Shown here piece by piece: positions 1-11,270 of a DNA stretch of 64,000 bases (position 1 is its first letter; each line of letters begins with the position of its first letter). Location of the stretch: the NCBI RefSeq assembly GCF_001540865.1, contig NC_033639.1, forward strand, positions 7,800,432 to 7,864,431. The letters run 5' to 3'. The notes below the pieces were generated by a model, which had not been told where the DNA came from, did no database searches, and saw only the letters and a program-made list of their open reading frames with translations. A program made the translations under genes and the position numbers. Origin of the DNA: Ananas comosus (Eukaryota > Streptophyta > Magnoliopsida > Poales > Bromeliaceae).

Positions 1-1780
1 TGCTGCAGCAGCAACAGAAGCTTGCTGTTCAGCAGCTCCAATCGCCGCCTCATGCGCAAGCACATGCACAGGTTCAGCCTAATCAGCAAATTCCTCAGAC
101 ACAACAGGCACAGCCTATGCAGATGAGGCAGCAGCCCCAATTGCAGCTTGTTCAGCCTTCGATCATGGTAGGCACAATTTTTATTTTTATATCATAATCA
201 TTAATGTGTTTATTTTGTCATATTTATTTATTTATTTATTTATTATCTTGAAGCATCAAGCTGCTGTAGCTGGCCAGCAAAACATTCAGGTGAGTTCTTT
301 AGCGCAACAGAATCAAATTGTGCCTTTCAACCATGATAGCATAATGCCACCTTTGGTTTTTTTCTTTTTTTTTGGGGGGTGGGTGGCAGCTGTGGGGTGG
401 GGTGGGGGGTACTTTATGTTAGAGAGTTCAATTACTTGGGTTTTATCTGTTTTTGTGTATTTGGGTTTATCTTCTGGCTTTTTTAAAAATAAAAAATGAA
501 ACTATTAAAAGGAGAAAAATTCAAATCAAAAAGGAGGGAAGAAAAAGAAATTGAAGTTGGTAGAAAAATTTGAGATTATGCTGAAATGATTTTTACATTA
601 TCTCATGTTTCTAAATTTGGTTTATAGTATAAATAGGATCTTAGGGGAGCTAAAACGAAATAAAGGAGATGGTTCTTATTATTATTAGGGATAATGAACT
701 GCTCGAGTTACTAGGTCTCATATGCACCATTCAATGCCTTCTCTTCTTTGATTTTTATCATCTTCTTAAATTATACAATGTTTTATCTAGAGAGGATTGA
801 CAAAACTCTTCATTATTGTGCCTTCCAGTATGGCTGCATGGTTCATTTCATCGGTCATAAGCCTTAAACAAATTTTAGAAACATGTCTCTCCTGTACATT
901 GTCCGCAAAGACTAGTGAATGGTTTTATTATATAATTTCTTCTAATCTCATCATTCTGCTTGCTCCAGGACCCAAACTATGCTCAGTTGCAAGCAGCTAA
1001 TTCTTCTATTGATCCTACCCGAGTCCAGCAGGTACTCTGTTAGATGCCAATCCTTTTCTGCAAATCTCCCAATACAAAATGTTGGTGCCTACTGTTGCCA
1101 TATAACCTCAGCTATCGAATTTCATGCAGGGGCTCCAGTCTGCACAGGAGTGGGCTTGGAAAAATAAACCTGCAGGTTTGTGAACATACGTTGCCAATGT
1201 TCCTTTACGAGTTTCTTTGTGCTTTTGAAGATTGAATTATTAACCCAGACATTTACATATGTAACCCTACAAATTATCTATCTATTATACACTCCTGCAA
1301 AATCAGTACATGCCCTTTAGAAATTTATTTTGTAATGCAAAACCGTCTTCAAATGTAAGAAAGAGCTCGGCTAGCATGTCCTGATGCTGCGATAATAACA
1401 AATTGGTTCCTATTTTTCGTACATTCCTAGAGCTTCAATTTTGACAATTCAGCCCTTAAAGTTTATTTACATAACAAATAGGTCCTTCCACTAGCGTGCT
1501 AGTCCATGAAACGTCAAATCAGTAGGTTGCTAGTGAACTAATCTTATAAAACTCTCATGTTAGCCGAGTCTCATGATTATGCTGATGATGGGAAGGACTT
1601 GAACAAACTTTGGGGACTAAATTATTAAATTTGAGACTACGACGGTGTAGTAGAAATCATAGTCAAAAGCTTCAGGAATCGACTCGTAACTCCATTTGCT
1701 GCTCTTTTATCTTAATGTACCAGAGGTTGTGAATTGCATATCTGATACCAAAAGAGTGCTATTTGTTTTCAGGTTCATGA
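1..1780 (+). CDS. Gln-rich protein, C-terminal part (5' end outside window)
   Basis: Only the 3' end of this gene is present. Exons join in phase at 3-167, 254-289, 969-1031, 1130-1175 and 1773-1780, each with GT donors and AG acceptors, and end in TGA at 1778-1780. The first visible exon is extremely rich in Gln, with Pro, Ala and His (QQQQKLAVQQLQ-like). The following short exons read HQAAVAGQQNIQ, then DPNYAQLQAANSSIDPTRVQQ, then GLQSAQEWAWKNKPAGS. No catalytic domain is visible. Gln-rich tails of this kind are common in plant transcriptional co-regulators and RNA-binding proteins, but I do not recognise the family. The last coding exon adds only three nucleotides of codon plus the stop, so the exact C-terminus depends on the acceptor at 1771-1772. 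Sequence downstream to about 2180 is probably 3' UTR. Confidence 0.65.
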
Positions 1781-2283
1781 TCCGAAGATATCGTCTACTA
1801 AGGTACGTGAGAGCTCAGGAAAGGTAAAAATAGATCTCTAATGCAACGGTTTTCCGTCCGAAAGAGCTGAGTAATAGAATTCGACCTTGCACCGCAGCTG
1901 TTCGCCATTCTTTCTGTCATTGTTGTATCTTTGAATATCTTACAAAGTAGGATTAAACAAACAGTGTAATAAGTCTTGTTTCTGTTCTCAAGAGTAGTAG
2001 TTTCAGAGTGCTTCGATTGTTCGAATCGTGCTCAGTTTTCCGTCTTGTCATCGTATTTTTTATTGAGATTAGAACTAATACTAGGCGTAGTTTCGGAATG
2101 GATTTTCCGGTGTGCAACTGCTTTTTTTTTGCAGCAAAATTATCTAAATAGCACTCTCTCCACTCTGCTGCTCCACATTAAGGGCTTATTTGTTTGGGCG
2201 AAAGCTGGAAGCGAAAAGTGATTTTCGGCCATAAACAGGCACCGTCAGTGTTTGGTTCATCGTAATATGGTTACTGTTGATAC

Positions 2284-2582
2284 TTAAGCACCCGTTTGGT
2301 TTGGGGTTAAGGGGTGGAATAATTTTTTAATCCCGAAGTTATTTTCAAATACCTAATTTGGGGGTGGAGTTAGCCACTCCATTTTTTAAACTAAACAAAA
2401 TACTATTTTACCCACTATCCTTCTTATCCTATCTATTCCAATTAAATATTATTTTACTTATATCTGAACTAAATTTAATTCTCAATCAAACACAAAATTA
2501 CTCTAATTTTATTTTAATCCTGAACTTAACTCTATTATTGGAATAATAAGTTTTTACTTAATCTCGAATCAAACTGTGGCTT
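2284..2582. mobile_element. Tourist-like MITE candidate
   Basis: About 300 bp of AT-rich DNA is bounded by imperfect inverted ends. The left end reads TAAGCACCCGTTTGGTTTG and the right end, read in reverse, TAAGCCACAGTTTGATTCG, with the similarity continuing to about 27 bp. A TWA trinucleotide at each edge fits the PIF/Harbinger (Tourist) type. There is no coding capacity. Confidence 0.5.
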
Positions 2583-2818
2583 ACAAAGATTTTTTCTAGG
2601 CACCATAGTTCAATGTCTCAAGGTGGGGCCAAGTCAACTATAGAGCGGAGTTGTGAGAAAAAAAATATAACTTAAAAAATAAAAGAAATATTTTATTTAT
2701 TATATTATAATTTATTATTTTATATAATTATACAATTATATAAAATTTTTTATTTATTTTGTTATAATTATTATTTATGTAATAAGTTATATAAGAGATA
2801 ATAATAATATTATTTTAC

Positions 2819-3362
2819 GAGTTGAGTTAGAATACTATCGATAGTAAATGAGCCGTTTTATTACTGATTTGTTTTCGATGATGGAGTTTTCAAATTGACG
2901 ATCGGCTCCGTTAAATATGATCTAAACCATTTAAACTACCTAGAAATCAAATTTCACGCACTTTCGATATTGTTCTTTTATCCATCAAGTGAACAGAAAA
3001 ATGAATGGCTGAAAATGAATATTCTTGAAAAAATGATGATAGGAGTCTTGTAATCAAGATCAAGAGTATAGATCTTGTTTCAAATAGTTTAAAAAATTTT
3101 CTAACAAAAATTCAATTGATTTGGATATCTTTACGCCGTTAAACGAGAAAATGCCTCTTATCGACCATTAAAATTACAAATTTTGAAACCCTTTGATCAT
3201 TAGGCAAATGATGTCGAAAAGATTTGAAATTTGATTTCTAAACACTTCAAGTAGTATAGATCATGTTCAACGGAGCCGATCGTCAATTTGGAAGCTCTAT
3301 CATCGAAAATAAATAAGTAGTAAAATGACTCGTTTACTACTGATAGTATTCTAGCAAAACTC
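2819..3362. mobile_element. 544 bp long-TIR element with 10 bp target duplication
   Basis: The arms are long imperfect inverted repeats: TAGAATACTATCGATAGTAA on the left pairs with TTACTACTGATAGTATTCTA on the right, and an inner arm carries GACGATCGGCTCCGTT. The element is flanked on both sides by the identical 10-mer ATTATTTTAC (2809-2818 and 3363-3372). That size suggests a Mutator-like non-autonomous element. Related copies lie at 37402-37940, from about 37953, and at about 53830-54204. Confidence 0.75.
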
Positions 3363-3782
3363 ATTATTTTACGGTATTCATTTCTTATCAAAAAGACAAT
3401 AGAATTAAAAGAATTTTACTTTAACAATTATGAAGATAAACAGCCAAAAAGAAGCCATTTTTACTTGATTACATCTACAGTTTGAGTTTCTCAGACTCTA
3501 ATTTGTATTTTTCTAAATAACTAGTAAAATAAATTCATATATTTTTGAATTTCTATAAATGGATTTACAAGTGTAAAAGCAAAAGCCTTTTGTGAGCAAA
3601 ATGATAACACTCACTTCTCGTTTCTGTATAATTCCACAAGAATCCAATAAAAAAAAAAAAATCACATGATGAATGGCACCAACAGGAAAAGCAAATGAAC
3701 AATACCCACCGTATCAACAATCAAATCATCAAAAGAAAAAAAAAGAGAAAAAGAAAAGAAAAAGAAAGAAGTCAAAGTCAAC

Positions 3783-6700
3783 CTAAGAGCAGCTGACTTC
3801 GTCGCGGAATTCGAGGAAGATTGTGGCGGCGCCGTAGTGCGCGAGCGCGCCGGCGATGACGAACACGTGGAAGATCTGGTGGCTGTGGCCGGCGAGGTCG
3901 AACCGGCCCGGCCGCCACCGCTCCGGCACCCGCGACACGTAGAACGCGGTCCCGACGGCGTACGCCGCCGCCATCGCAACCTCGTACGCCATCGTCACGT
4001 TCCGCCGGGGCTCCCCCCAGTTGACCACCGCCGCGTGCACCGCCGGCACCACCCCCGAGAACCCCATCCCGGCGAAGAGCATCGCGCGGTAGGCGCGGAA
4101 CCGGCCGGCGCTCAGGTGCGGCGAGAGGAGGGCGAAGACGGTGGCGCAGCCCATGGCGGAGATGGCGGAGAGGTAGACGAGGCGCCACCGGGGGTCGCAG
4201 AGGAAGATGTAGTAGATCGGCGGGAAGAAGGAGGCGACGATCATGACGGCGATGCCGACGTAGTCGAGCCGGGCCAGGAAGACGTTCAGGCGGCGCGAGT
4301 GGCAGCAGAGCAGGTGGCAGGCGCTGCTCGATAGTAGGCAGAACATGGACCCGCCGAGAAAGACGAAGAACGGCCACCGCGCCGCTGCCGCTGCCGCCGT
4401 CGAACGGTGGTCGGCGACCGTATTCAGCTCACTCAGTGATTTAGCTCCCTGCGGTTATCATAAATATGTTACATTCGAACGTTCGGATAACTTTCGTTAT
4501 TCCTGCCTTTTCTTTTAAATTTTAGATCTCTTGAAAGGAATGTTTTGCATTTAAATTTGCATTGAAAGGATGTTGTTCAATATATCTTCTTGATACAATT
4601 AAACCAAAATTTATGATTATTTGCTGGTAGAGGCTAGGGCTGTCAACGAGCCGAACACAAGTAAGCTATGGCTAGCTCGTATTCGACTCGTTTAATAAAT
4701 GAGCTGAACGTGAACCGGCTCACGAACAGCATGTTAGATTGCTAGTCCTACTCTTGAATAAAAAATCGAAAAAAAATTAGAAATTAAAATCTTAATCTAA
4801 TAATTAAAATTCATAAAATATAAATCTCTTTACATTTAGGTTGCCCTAAAATCTAAATAGTAAAAATTTGTAATACATATATATATATTCGAGCTACATC
4901 GAACCGAGCATGATCGAGGTGATTCCAACTCGTGTTCAACTCGTTAAAATTTCGAGCTGAAAAATTCAGTTCGTGTTAGGCTTGTTTATTAAACAAATAA
5001 TCGATCTCCAACTCATTTCGAGCTGAACACGAGCTGACTAGCGGACAGCGAGCTGAATTGCCAGCCCTAGTAGTGGGTGCCAACCACTTATTTAATTCCC
5101 AAAATATCAATTAAAGTACCTAATATTAGTTCTCTTTCCATTTAATTAAAAAGTAAATGCAAAAGGATTTACCTCTTCTTTTTCAAACAATAAAAATGAA
5201 ATTGGTCACAATCTTACTCTAGTTTGTTTAAGAATTTTTTTTTTAATTAAATTCGATTGAACTCTTCTTAATCGAAATCAACTGAATTCTAAGCTGTAAC
5301 CAAAAATATTGGAAAAGTTTTAAAGGAAAATATTTAATAAAAGTATTACTAACGCTCGTTAGAAAACACTTTTGCAGAAACTCTATTTCGGCGACATAAA
5401 TGTTTAGGTTCTGAACTTTGGATCATGGCATGATCTGAAGCTTTTGTCCAAAGTCAAAATTAGGAGCGAGCATTGATCGGTTCGGTTCAATTTTTGGGTT
5501 TTTCTTTTTTAAACCGAACCGAGAAAATTTAGAAACAAAAAACCAAATTCAATGGAAACCAAAATAATTCGGTCGACTCGGTTTGAATAGAATTTTTCTA
5601 AAATTGAAACATACTAAACTACTTGAAAAAGTATATAAATATGATTACTTTTATCTAAANCGAGTCGACCGAATTATTTTGGTTTCCATTGAATTTGGTT
5701 TTTTGCTTCTAAATTTTCTCGGTTCGGTTTAAAAAAGAAAAACCCAAAAATTGAAACATACTAAACTACTTGAAAAAGTATATATTTTTAATCTTTTTAA
5801 TCTGAAAACAAAAAATGATAAAACTATCTAAAAAGTCAATTGAACTTTAAAATTAATACATAATAAAGATTATTTCGGTTAATTCAGTTTTCCTAATTTC
5901 TATTTTTTACAAATTTGTATAAAGCCGAACCGTTTTGGTAATTCGGTTTAAAAGAAAAAATAGAAATTAGGAAAACTGAATTAACCGAAATAATCTTTAT
6001 TATGTAGTACCCTGTGGTTTAAAATGTATCAAGTTAGTATTCTGTGGTTTCATTTTTATATCAAGTTAGTATCATGTGGTTTCTTTTTTTTTTTATTAAT
6101 TATTTCGGGGTATTTTTTTCGTTAAATCAGTGACAAAGTTAAAACGAAAGGATATTAAAATGAATATTCGATAAATCTAGTTAGGGTATCTGAAGTTTTT
6201 TGTATATAATTTAACGAAATATTAAACCACATGATACTAAAGTGAAAAAGCGCGAAACCACAGATGTACAGGATACTAACTTGATACATTTTAAACCACA
6301 TGGTACTAAAGTGAGAAAGTGTAAAACCACGTATTTGAAATTTTTCTCTTTTTTTTTTCTTTTTTTTCTTTTTTTTTTTTTCTGCTACTCATGAAATATA
6401 CTTACTTGGGCTTCCCAAATTTTGCAGGACAAAATTAGTGATTCCAAAAGCATTAAAGGATACAGGTTGGAAACAATCTCATCTAAAAAAAGCAAGTTAA
6501 AAAAAAAAGCCCTTTCAATTAATGCTCCAACAAATCACATGACTCATGCTTGTCCTCACATGTCCTTTATGGTGGACATGCCAATGTGATTGTTTCCAAA
6601 CAAAACAAAAGAAAAAAAAAAAAAACCAAAAAACAAAAGAAAAAAAAAATGTACAGATGCCCAAAACTTTGGAGTTTTGGCAAATGAATCCTTGAACTTC

Positions 6701-7944
6701 TAATTTTAGTAACTATACTTTGTAAACGTTATCAAATAGTTTGACAAAATTTTTGTTTTTTCTCAAGAAAAGTTACTAATTAGACACACATTTTCGACAA
6801 ATGTCTTATATGTGATCTTGTGATGTTTCAAAACACATTAAAATCCCTCTTTTTAATACTATATAAGATGGATTCAACCTCTTCTTGTAATTCATTTATT
6901 TTGCTTTATCCACAAAAAGAGAAGAAGTAGGTTCTCTTTTGAATCTTTATATATATATATAAGATCATTTATAAGATATGCCGCAAACATGATTGTTTAA
7001 TTTATAACTTTACCAATTGAACTATTCGATAAAGTTTGCAGGTATTTTTGCATTTTTTGCGCATAAAAAGAAAAACAAAAAATCTTTCCATATCCTAGTT
7101 TAAATTAAGTACATGATTAAATTACTTTATTCCCAACCATGCATGTATATTTTTCTCCACTGTTTTAAGACAAAAAAGCATATTTTTTAGATTCAAGAAA
7201 TAGATTCAAGAACATACCACAAAGAAACTTCCCATATTGTAGGAGGCATTTTCCACTGCTAATGATGAACCATACCTGCACAAAATAAACACAAGCCCAG
7301 TTAATTAATTGAGTCAGGAACATAAATTAAATTAAAAAAAAGAAAAAGAAAAAACCATGGTCATATGAGAGAGAGAGATAGAGAAGAGTACTTAAACACT
7401 TCTCTTTTTTAACCCTTTTTTTTTTTTATAAAGGGGGTGGGATTCAACAAGTTAAGAGAAACACACAAATGAGAACAATCCACTTATGAACACAAAAAGT
7501 GCACAATAATTTGCACTTTAGAAGGAAATTATTATTTTTATTATTTCAATTAAATCACAATAGCATATATATATGCATTCATAATATTATGACAAAAAGA
7601 AATTAAAATAACTAGGTCCTCTCCTTATTTATCCAAATAAACTACAAATTAATTAGCAACCAACAAAAAGAAAAAGAAGAAAATACTAGCTAGGAATTAA
7701 TTAATTAATTACCAGGGAAGGTGCCCAAGGAGATCAGCCACCTGGGGGACATAATAGCTCACATGCAACAGTGTCAACCCCAAGAACACAAAGAACCCCA
7801 GTAGATGCCTACAAAATACATGTTCAAACAAATAAAATAAGTAAATTAACATATATATATAACACTACTCCACACACACACACACACACACACACAAAAA
7901 AGGAAAAAAAAAGGGAAAAAAAAAAGAAAAGAAAAGAAAAGGGG

Positions 7945-7978
<34 letters not shown>

Positions 7979-8300
7979 TTAGTTAGTTAATTCATACGTA
8001 CGTCCATATGTTGATGGTCTCATTGTGCCATGAGAAGAGGCTAAGTAATGCATTGGGGATGGGCCACTCAGCTCTATAATACCCCAGGATGTACTCATTC
8101 TCCTTCATGTACTCAGGGAGCTCCTCATAACTCACCAACCCATACTTTCTCTCCTCATCATCATCCCTCTTAGGCTTCTTCTTCTTGCTGTTGCTCTTCT
8201 TCTTCTTCTTGTTATTGTTACTACAACTGTTATTCCTCACATCCAACCCACCCAAATCCTTCATGTGTAGTTGTAGTTGCTCATGCACCTCACTCTCCAT
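3783..8300 (-). CDS. Heptahelical transmembrane protein, ADIPOR/PAQR family (HHP-type)
   Basis: Exons (minus strand) are 8300-8002, 7808-7713, 7275-7218 and 4448-3783. All splice in phase, giving 372 aa with a TAG stop, within the usual size of plant HHP proteins. The N-terminus is a cytosolic-type tail with a Lys/Asn-rich run, followed by the family signature YGLVSYEELPEYMKENEYIL and YRAEWP...LFSWHNETINIWTHLLG. Hydrophobic segments follow, and the PAQR metal-site residues are present: S192xxxH196, D213 in RLDYVG and H341xxxH345 in HSHQIFH. Plant HHPs are multispanning membrane proteins related to adiponectin and progestin receptors, and some are linked to hormone and stress responses; that role is family knowledge. 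The third intron (4449-7217) is 2.8 kb and full of repeats. The last exon is strikingly GC-rich while the first three are not. The start Met at 8300 is followed by a family-typical N-terminus, and the leader carries CT repeats. Confidence 0.93.
4635..5069. mobile_element. hAT-like MITE (AGCTCG/GAACACGAGC family)
   Basis: The element lies in the third intron of the heptahelical-protein gene. Its ends are TAGGGCTGTCAACGAG and, inverted, TAGGGCTGGCAATTC. Flanking octamers GTAGAGGC (4627-4634) and GTAGTGGG (5070-5077) match at 6 of 8 positions, consistent with an aged 8 bp hAT duplication. The interior repeats GAGCTGAACACGAGCT-type words in both orientations. Sister copies are at 10008 and 16428. 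Confidence 0.65.
5498..6003. repeat. Compound inverted repeats around an N
   Basis: An arm at about 5498-5581 (AAACCGAACCGAGAAAATTT ... GGTCGACTCG) recurs in inverted orientation at 5661-5745, and the single N at 5660 sits directly at the arm edge. A stretch at about 5603-5640 is also directly repeated at about 5751-5788. A second, nearly perfect hairpin follows at about 5864-5910 and 5957-6003. The words resemble CGGTTCGGTT-type plant MITEs. Either nested elements or an assembly artefact could produce this. Confidence 0.6.
6005..6345. mobile_element. GTGGTTTCG-family Mutator-like MITE, partial copy
   Basis: This copy carries the inner arm words of the family (CCTGTGGTTTAAAATGTATC on the left; GATACATTTTAAACCACATG and GGTACTAAAGTGAGAAAGTG on the right) and the conserved core GTTAAATCAGTGACAAAGTT. 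The outermost left end is missing, apparently cut where the upstream hairpin begins. It lies in the third intron of the heptahelical-protein gene. Confidence 0.65.
6346..7217. other. AT-rich intron sequence of the heptahelical-protein gene
   Basis: Poly-T and poly-A tracts and otherwise featureless AT-rich sequence run from the partial MITE to the third coding exon. I see no further exon, RNA gene or recognisable repeat here. Confidence 0.6.
7869..7974. repeat. (CA)n and (TA)n microsatellites in intron 1
   Basis: A run of about 12 CA units (7870-7893) is followed by an A/G-rich stretch and then a run of about 14 TA units (7947-7974). All of this lies in the first intron of the heptahelical-protein gene. 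Confidence 0.9.
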
Positions 8301-8301
8301 C

Positions 8302-8395
8302 TCTCTCTAGATCTCTCTCTCTAAATCTCTCTCTCTCTCCCTCTCTAGATCTCTCTCTCTCTCTCTCTCTCTCTAGATCTCTCTCTACACACATG
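8302..8395. repeat. CT-rich leader of the heptahelical-protein gene
   Basis: CT dinucleotide runs interrupted by TAGAT lie directly upstream (minus-strand sense: GA repeats) of the start codon at 8300. They are probably part of the 5' UTR. No clear TATA box was identified. Confidence 0.6.
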
Positions 8396-8577
8396 CAACA
8401 AAGTTTGTGGTGTTTGTAGGGGTGCTAAATAGTAAGGAGTTGAGAAGTTTTAATTGTTTTGGCTGCTCCTGGTGCATGTGGTGCATGCGTGTGCGCACCT
8501 AATTATGATTGAAATCTAATCCGATAAATATGATCTACGAATTTCGATCTGCGAAAAATCAGTGTCTAAAATTTATG

Positions 8578-8762
8578 ATTTTTTTTTTTGAGAGAGGAAG
8601 GTAGCATGCTACATGCTTCGTTTATTTAATTTAGAAATAAACTTAGCTGAAAATGTGAATCAACTAGGATTCGAATTTGGGTCTCGGGTACCGACCATCA
8701 AGCCATTTTGCCACTTGCGTTAGGGGCGGTAGATTTTGCTACCCGAACTTGGGTCTCAGGTA
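8578..8762 (-). mobile_element. tRNA-derived SINE candidate
   Basis: Read on the minus strand, the segment has a tRNA-like head. GGCAAAATGGCTTGATGGTC resembles an A box, and 35-40 bp later AATTCGAATCC resembles a B box. A unique body and a terminal A-run (T-run at 8579-8590 on the plus strand) follow. The flanks are similar, with AAAATTTATGATTTTT on one side and AAAAATTATGATTTTT on the other, as expected for an imperfect target duplication. The family is not identified. Confidence 0.55.
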
Positions 8763-9112
8763 TAAAAAAAATTATGATTTTTTTACATATAGGCTTTTGT
8801 CTAGTTAGTTATTTACCTGTATTTTCCTACGACGACATGAATTTGAATCAAATTCGAGAAATCAATAGTATTAAGAGTCTAATTGAATCACTCGAATTTG
8901 GAACCTTCTACTACTCTGATGTTATATTAAATAATGCGATGGGATCATATTTTTTCTGAACTGATATTCTTAGTATTGTATATTCAGCAGAGAGAACACA
9001 TCTAATGAGTTAGAATTTTATGTGTGTCATGCATGAGATCACTTAATGTACTTGTGCAACAGGTGCAGGGAATTATGGCTCCCTCCTAATTTTGATTTCT
9101 TACAAGGAAGAG

Positions 9113-9208
9113 GGTAGAGAGAGAGAGAGAGTGAAAGAGACATTTTGGTGGAACTGTGTAGAGAAAATAGAGAGAGAGAGAGTGAGAGAGAGAAAATGGA
9201 GAGATTGT

Positions 9209-9249
<41 letters not shown>
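9113..9249. repeat. (GA)n microsatellite cluster
   Basis: Several GA runs are separated by short interruptions. They lie about 0.8 kb upstream of the heptahelical-protein gene and have no coding capacity. Confidence 0.9.
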
Positions 9250-9252
<3 letters not shown>

Positions 9253-10007
9253 TGTATGAATGTGGGGTTGTTGTGGTTAGGTCACTTTAGGTCATTTATA
9301 AGTGAGCTACTAACCATCCTCTCCTACCTATCTCATTTAATTTTTGCAGGCACAGTTGCTGCAGATGATGGACCTGGTCACAGCTACAATTTATAAGCAC
9401 CTCTTCTGTTGCAGCACAAATTATTATTATTATTATTATTTTTTTTAACTTTGTGTTCTTTTTACTTAAATTGGATATTCTCTGAATATTCTCCGTATTA
9501 CTCTACTTTGGTGTCCTGTGATTATTATCTTAATTTTCTATAAATGTTTTTTTCAATCTTTTGTCAGAAATAAAAATACGTACGTACGAAAACAAGTAAA
9601 ACTTATTTGATCGAAGGTACCTTTAATTGAAATCTTTTATAAACCATATCATCGTTCCCACATTGTAGATTTGATGTTTCTTGGCTACTTAAATTTATTG
9701 ATATGTTTGCTGATTTTAATTGAAGAGTTATTATGAGAAACACAAGATCAACTGAGTAATAACTATAGAATATACTTGAATAATAAAAGCTAAAAGAAGA
9801 AATGTGATAAAACCACATAAGTTATGAATTTATATTTCAAATTTAATTGTGGGTTAAAGCTTTACTTCTAGTTTTTGGACCCTTTTCCACAAATTTAGGT
9901 CAAAGGGCAGCCGTAAACGTGACGAAATTTCTTATGTGATACTTCTTCATTCTCTTTTTCAAAGGATAATACTTCCTAAATTGTATATTGTGTTTATTAA
10001 TTCTACT

Positions 10008-10524
10008 TAGGGGTGAATCCAGCTCGCTGTTCGCGAGCCAGCTCCGTGTTCGGCTCGAAATGAGCTCGAGATCGTTCGCTCGTTTAGGTCAGCTCGCGTC
10101 GTGTTCGGCTCCGATAACAGCTCGAATACATATATTTTTATATTATATAATTTATTTAATTTATATTTTTATATATAAATAAATAATTATATATAATATA
10201 TATTTTATTATTTAATTTAGCAAAATAAAAATATAAATGCGAGTTAATTATAAAAAGCTCATTTATATGTAAAGTTTCACTATTAGATAAAAGTCTAATG
10301 GATAAATTTGTATAAATTTATTTTTTATATATATTTAATCTAATCATTTTTAATTTATTGTTCGTTGGTCAGCTAGTGTTTGGCTCATTAATAAACGAGT
10401 CGAACACGAGCTGAATTTTTCGGCTCGATACTTTAACGAGCCAGCTCGTGTTCGGCTCATTTAATAAACGAGCCGAACACGAGCCGACCCCAACTCGCTC
10501 GTGTTCGGCTCGTTTACACCCCTA
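10008..10524. mobile_element. hAT-like MITE with perfect 8 bp target duplication
   Basis: The 517 bp element begins TAGGGGTGAATCCAGCTCGC and ends CTCGTTTACACCCCTA. It is flanked by the identical octamer ATTCTACT at 10000-10007 and 10525-10532. Subterminal sequence is rich in GTTCGGCTCG and CGAGCCGAAC words in both orientations, with an AT-rich centre. An 8 bp duplication plus a TAGGG terminus indicates the hAT superfamily. No transposase is encoded. Confidence 0.85.
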
Positions 10525-10585
10525 ATTCTACTATCATATGTACAAAAAAGGGCATTTTATTTACCTTTTTTTTTTAACCCTAAAT

Positions 10586-11270
10586 TAAGGCGAGTGATGT
10601 TCTGGGCTTCGAACTTTAATTTGTTGTAATTTTTAGCTCAACTTTTTTGAATTTTACAACTAAATCTCACAGTCCAATTTAGTCCGGTAAATGATGTCAT
10701 GTCACTAATGTGGTACCGATGCAATAATGTTATAATCAATAACGTGCACATCACTATCATATTAGCTAAGTATCAAACAACTAATTAAACCTGAATGTAA
10801 GGCTTAATTTCAACAATTAAAAATGTTCGAGTAAAAAATTATAAGAAATTAAAGTTTGAGGACCAAATTGCTATGCGCCTTAAAGTTTAAAAATTGTTTA
10901 ATCATTTTTGAGTGGGCTGAAATTTTTACTTATTTATGAATTTTTAGGAGCCCTACCTCAAAGAAGCATAACACCGTTATGTATATGTAAATATCTTTTA
11001 TATATGAATGCATATATTGAATATAAAACATTAAAACAACTTTTGCTAACATTTTGAACATTTTAAAGGGTATGTAATTAAGAAGCGTTAGTTTGGGGGA
11101 ACTCTAGATATAGGCACTTATTCTTAGGTTGTAAATTAAACTTCATTTTTACAACTTAAATTAACAAAAAAAAAACCCTAATTTCACATATTAATGGGAC
11201 AATTAATAAATTCTAATTAACAAGAAAGAAAAGAAGTTTTTTAAAAAACTTATAATGGAGCTACATATGA
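10586..11270. other. Gene-free AT-rich region with a degenerate repeat
   Basis: The segment from about 10586 to 10895 resembles a worn copy of the long-TIR family seen intact at 36183-36565 (words such as CGAACTTTAATTTGTTGTAA and AAAGTTTGAGGACCAAATTG). The remainder shows no gene. Confidence 0.45.

Noticed and set aside
3662..4377. Long open frames on both strands overlapping the last exon of the heptahelical-protein gene
   Set aside because: They are shadows created by the GC-rich composition of the true exon (3783-4448). Their Arg/Pro/Ala-rich sequences resemble no family.
8620..8730. Functional tRNA gene
   Set aside because: A- and B-box-like words exist, but no cloverleaf with paired acceptor stems could be drawn. 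A SINE head fits better.
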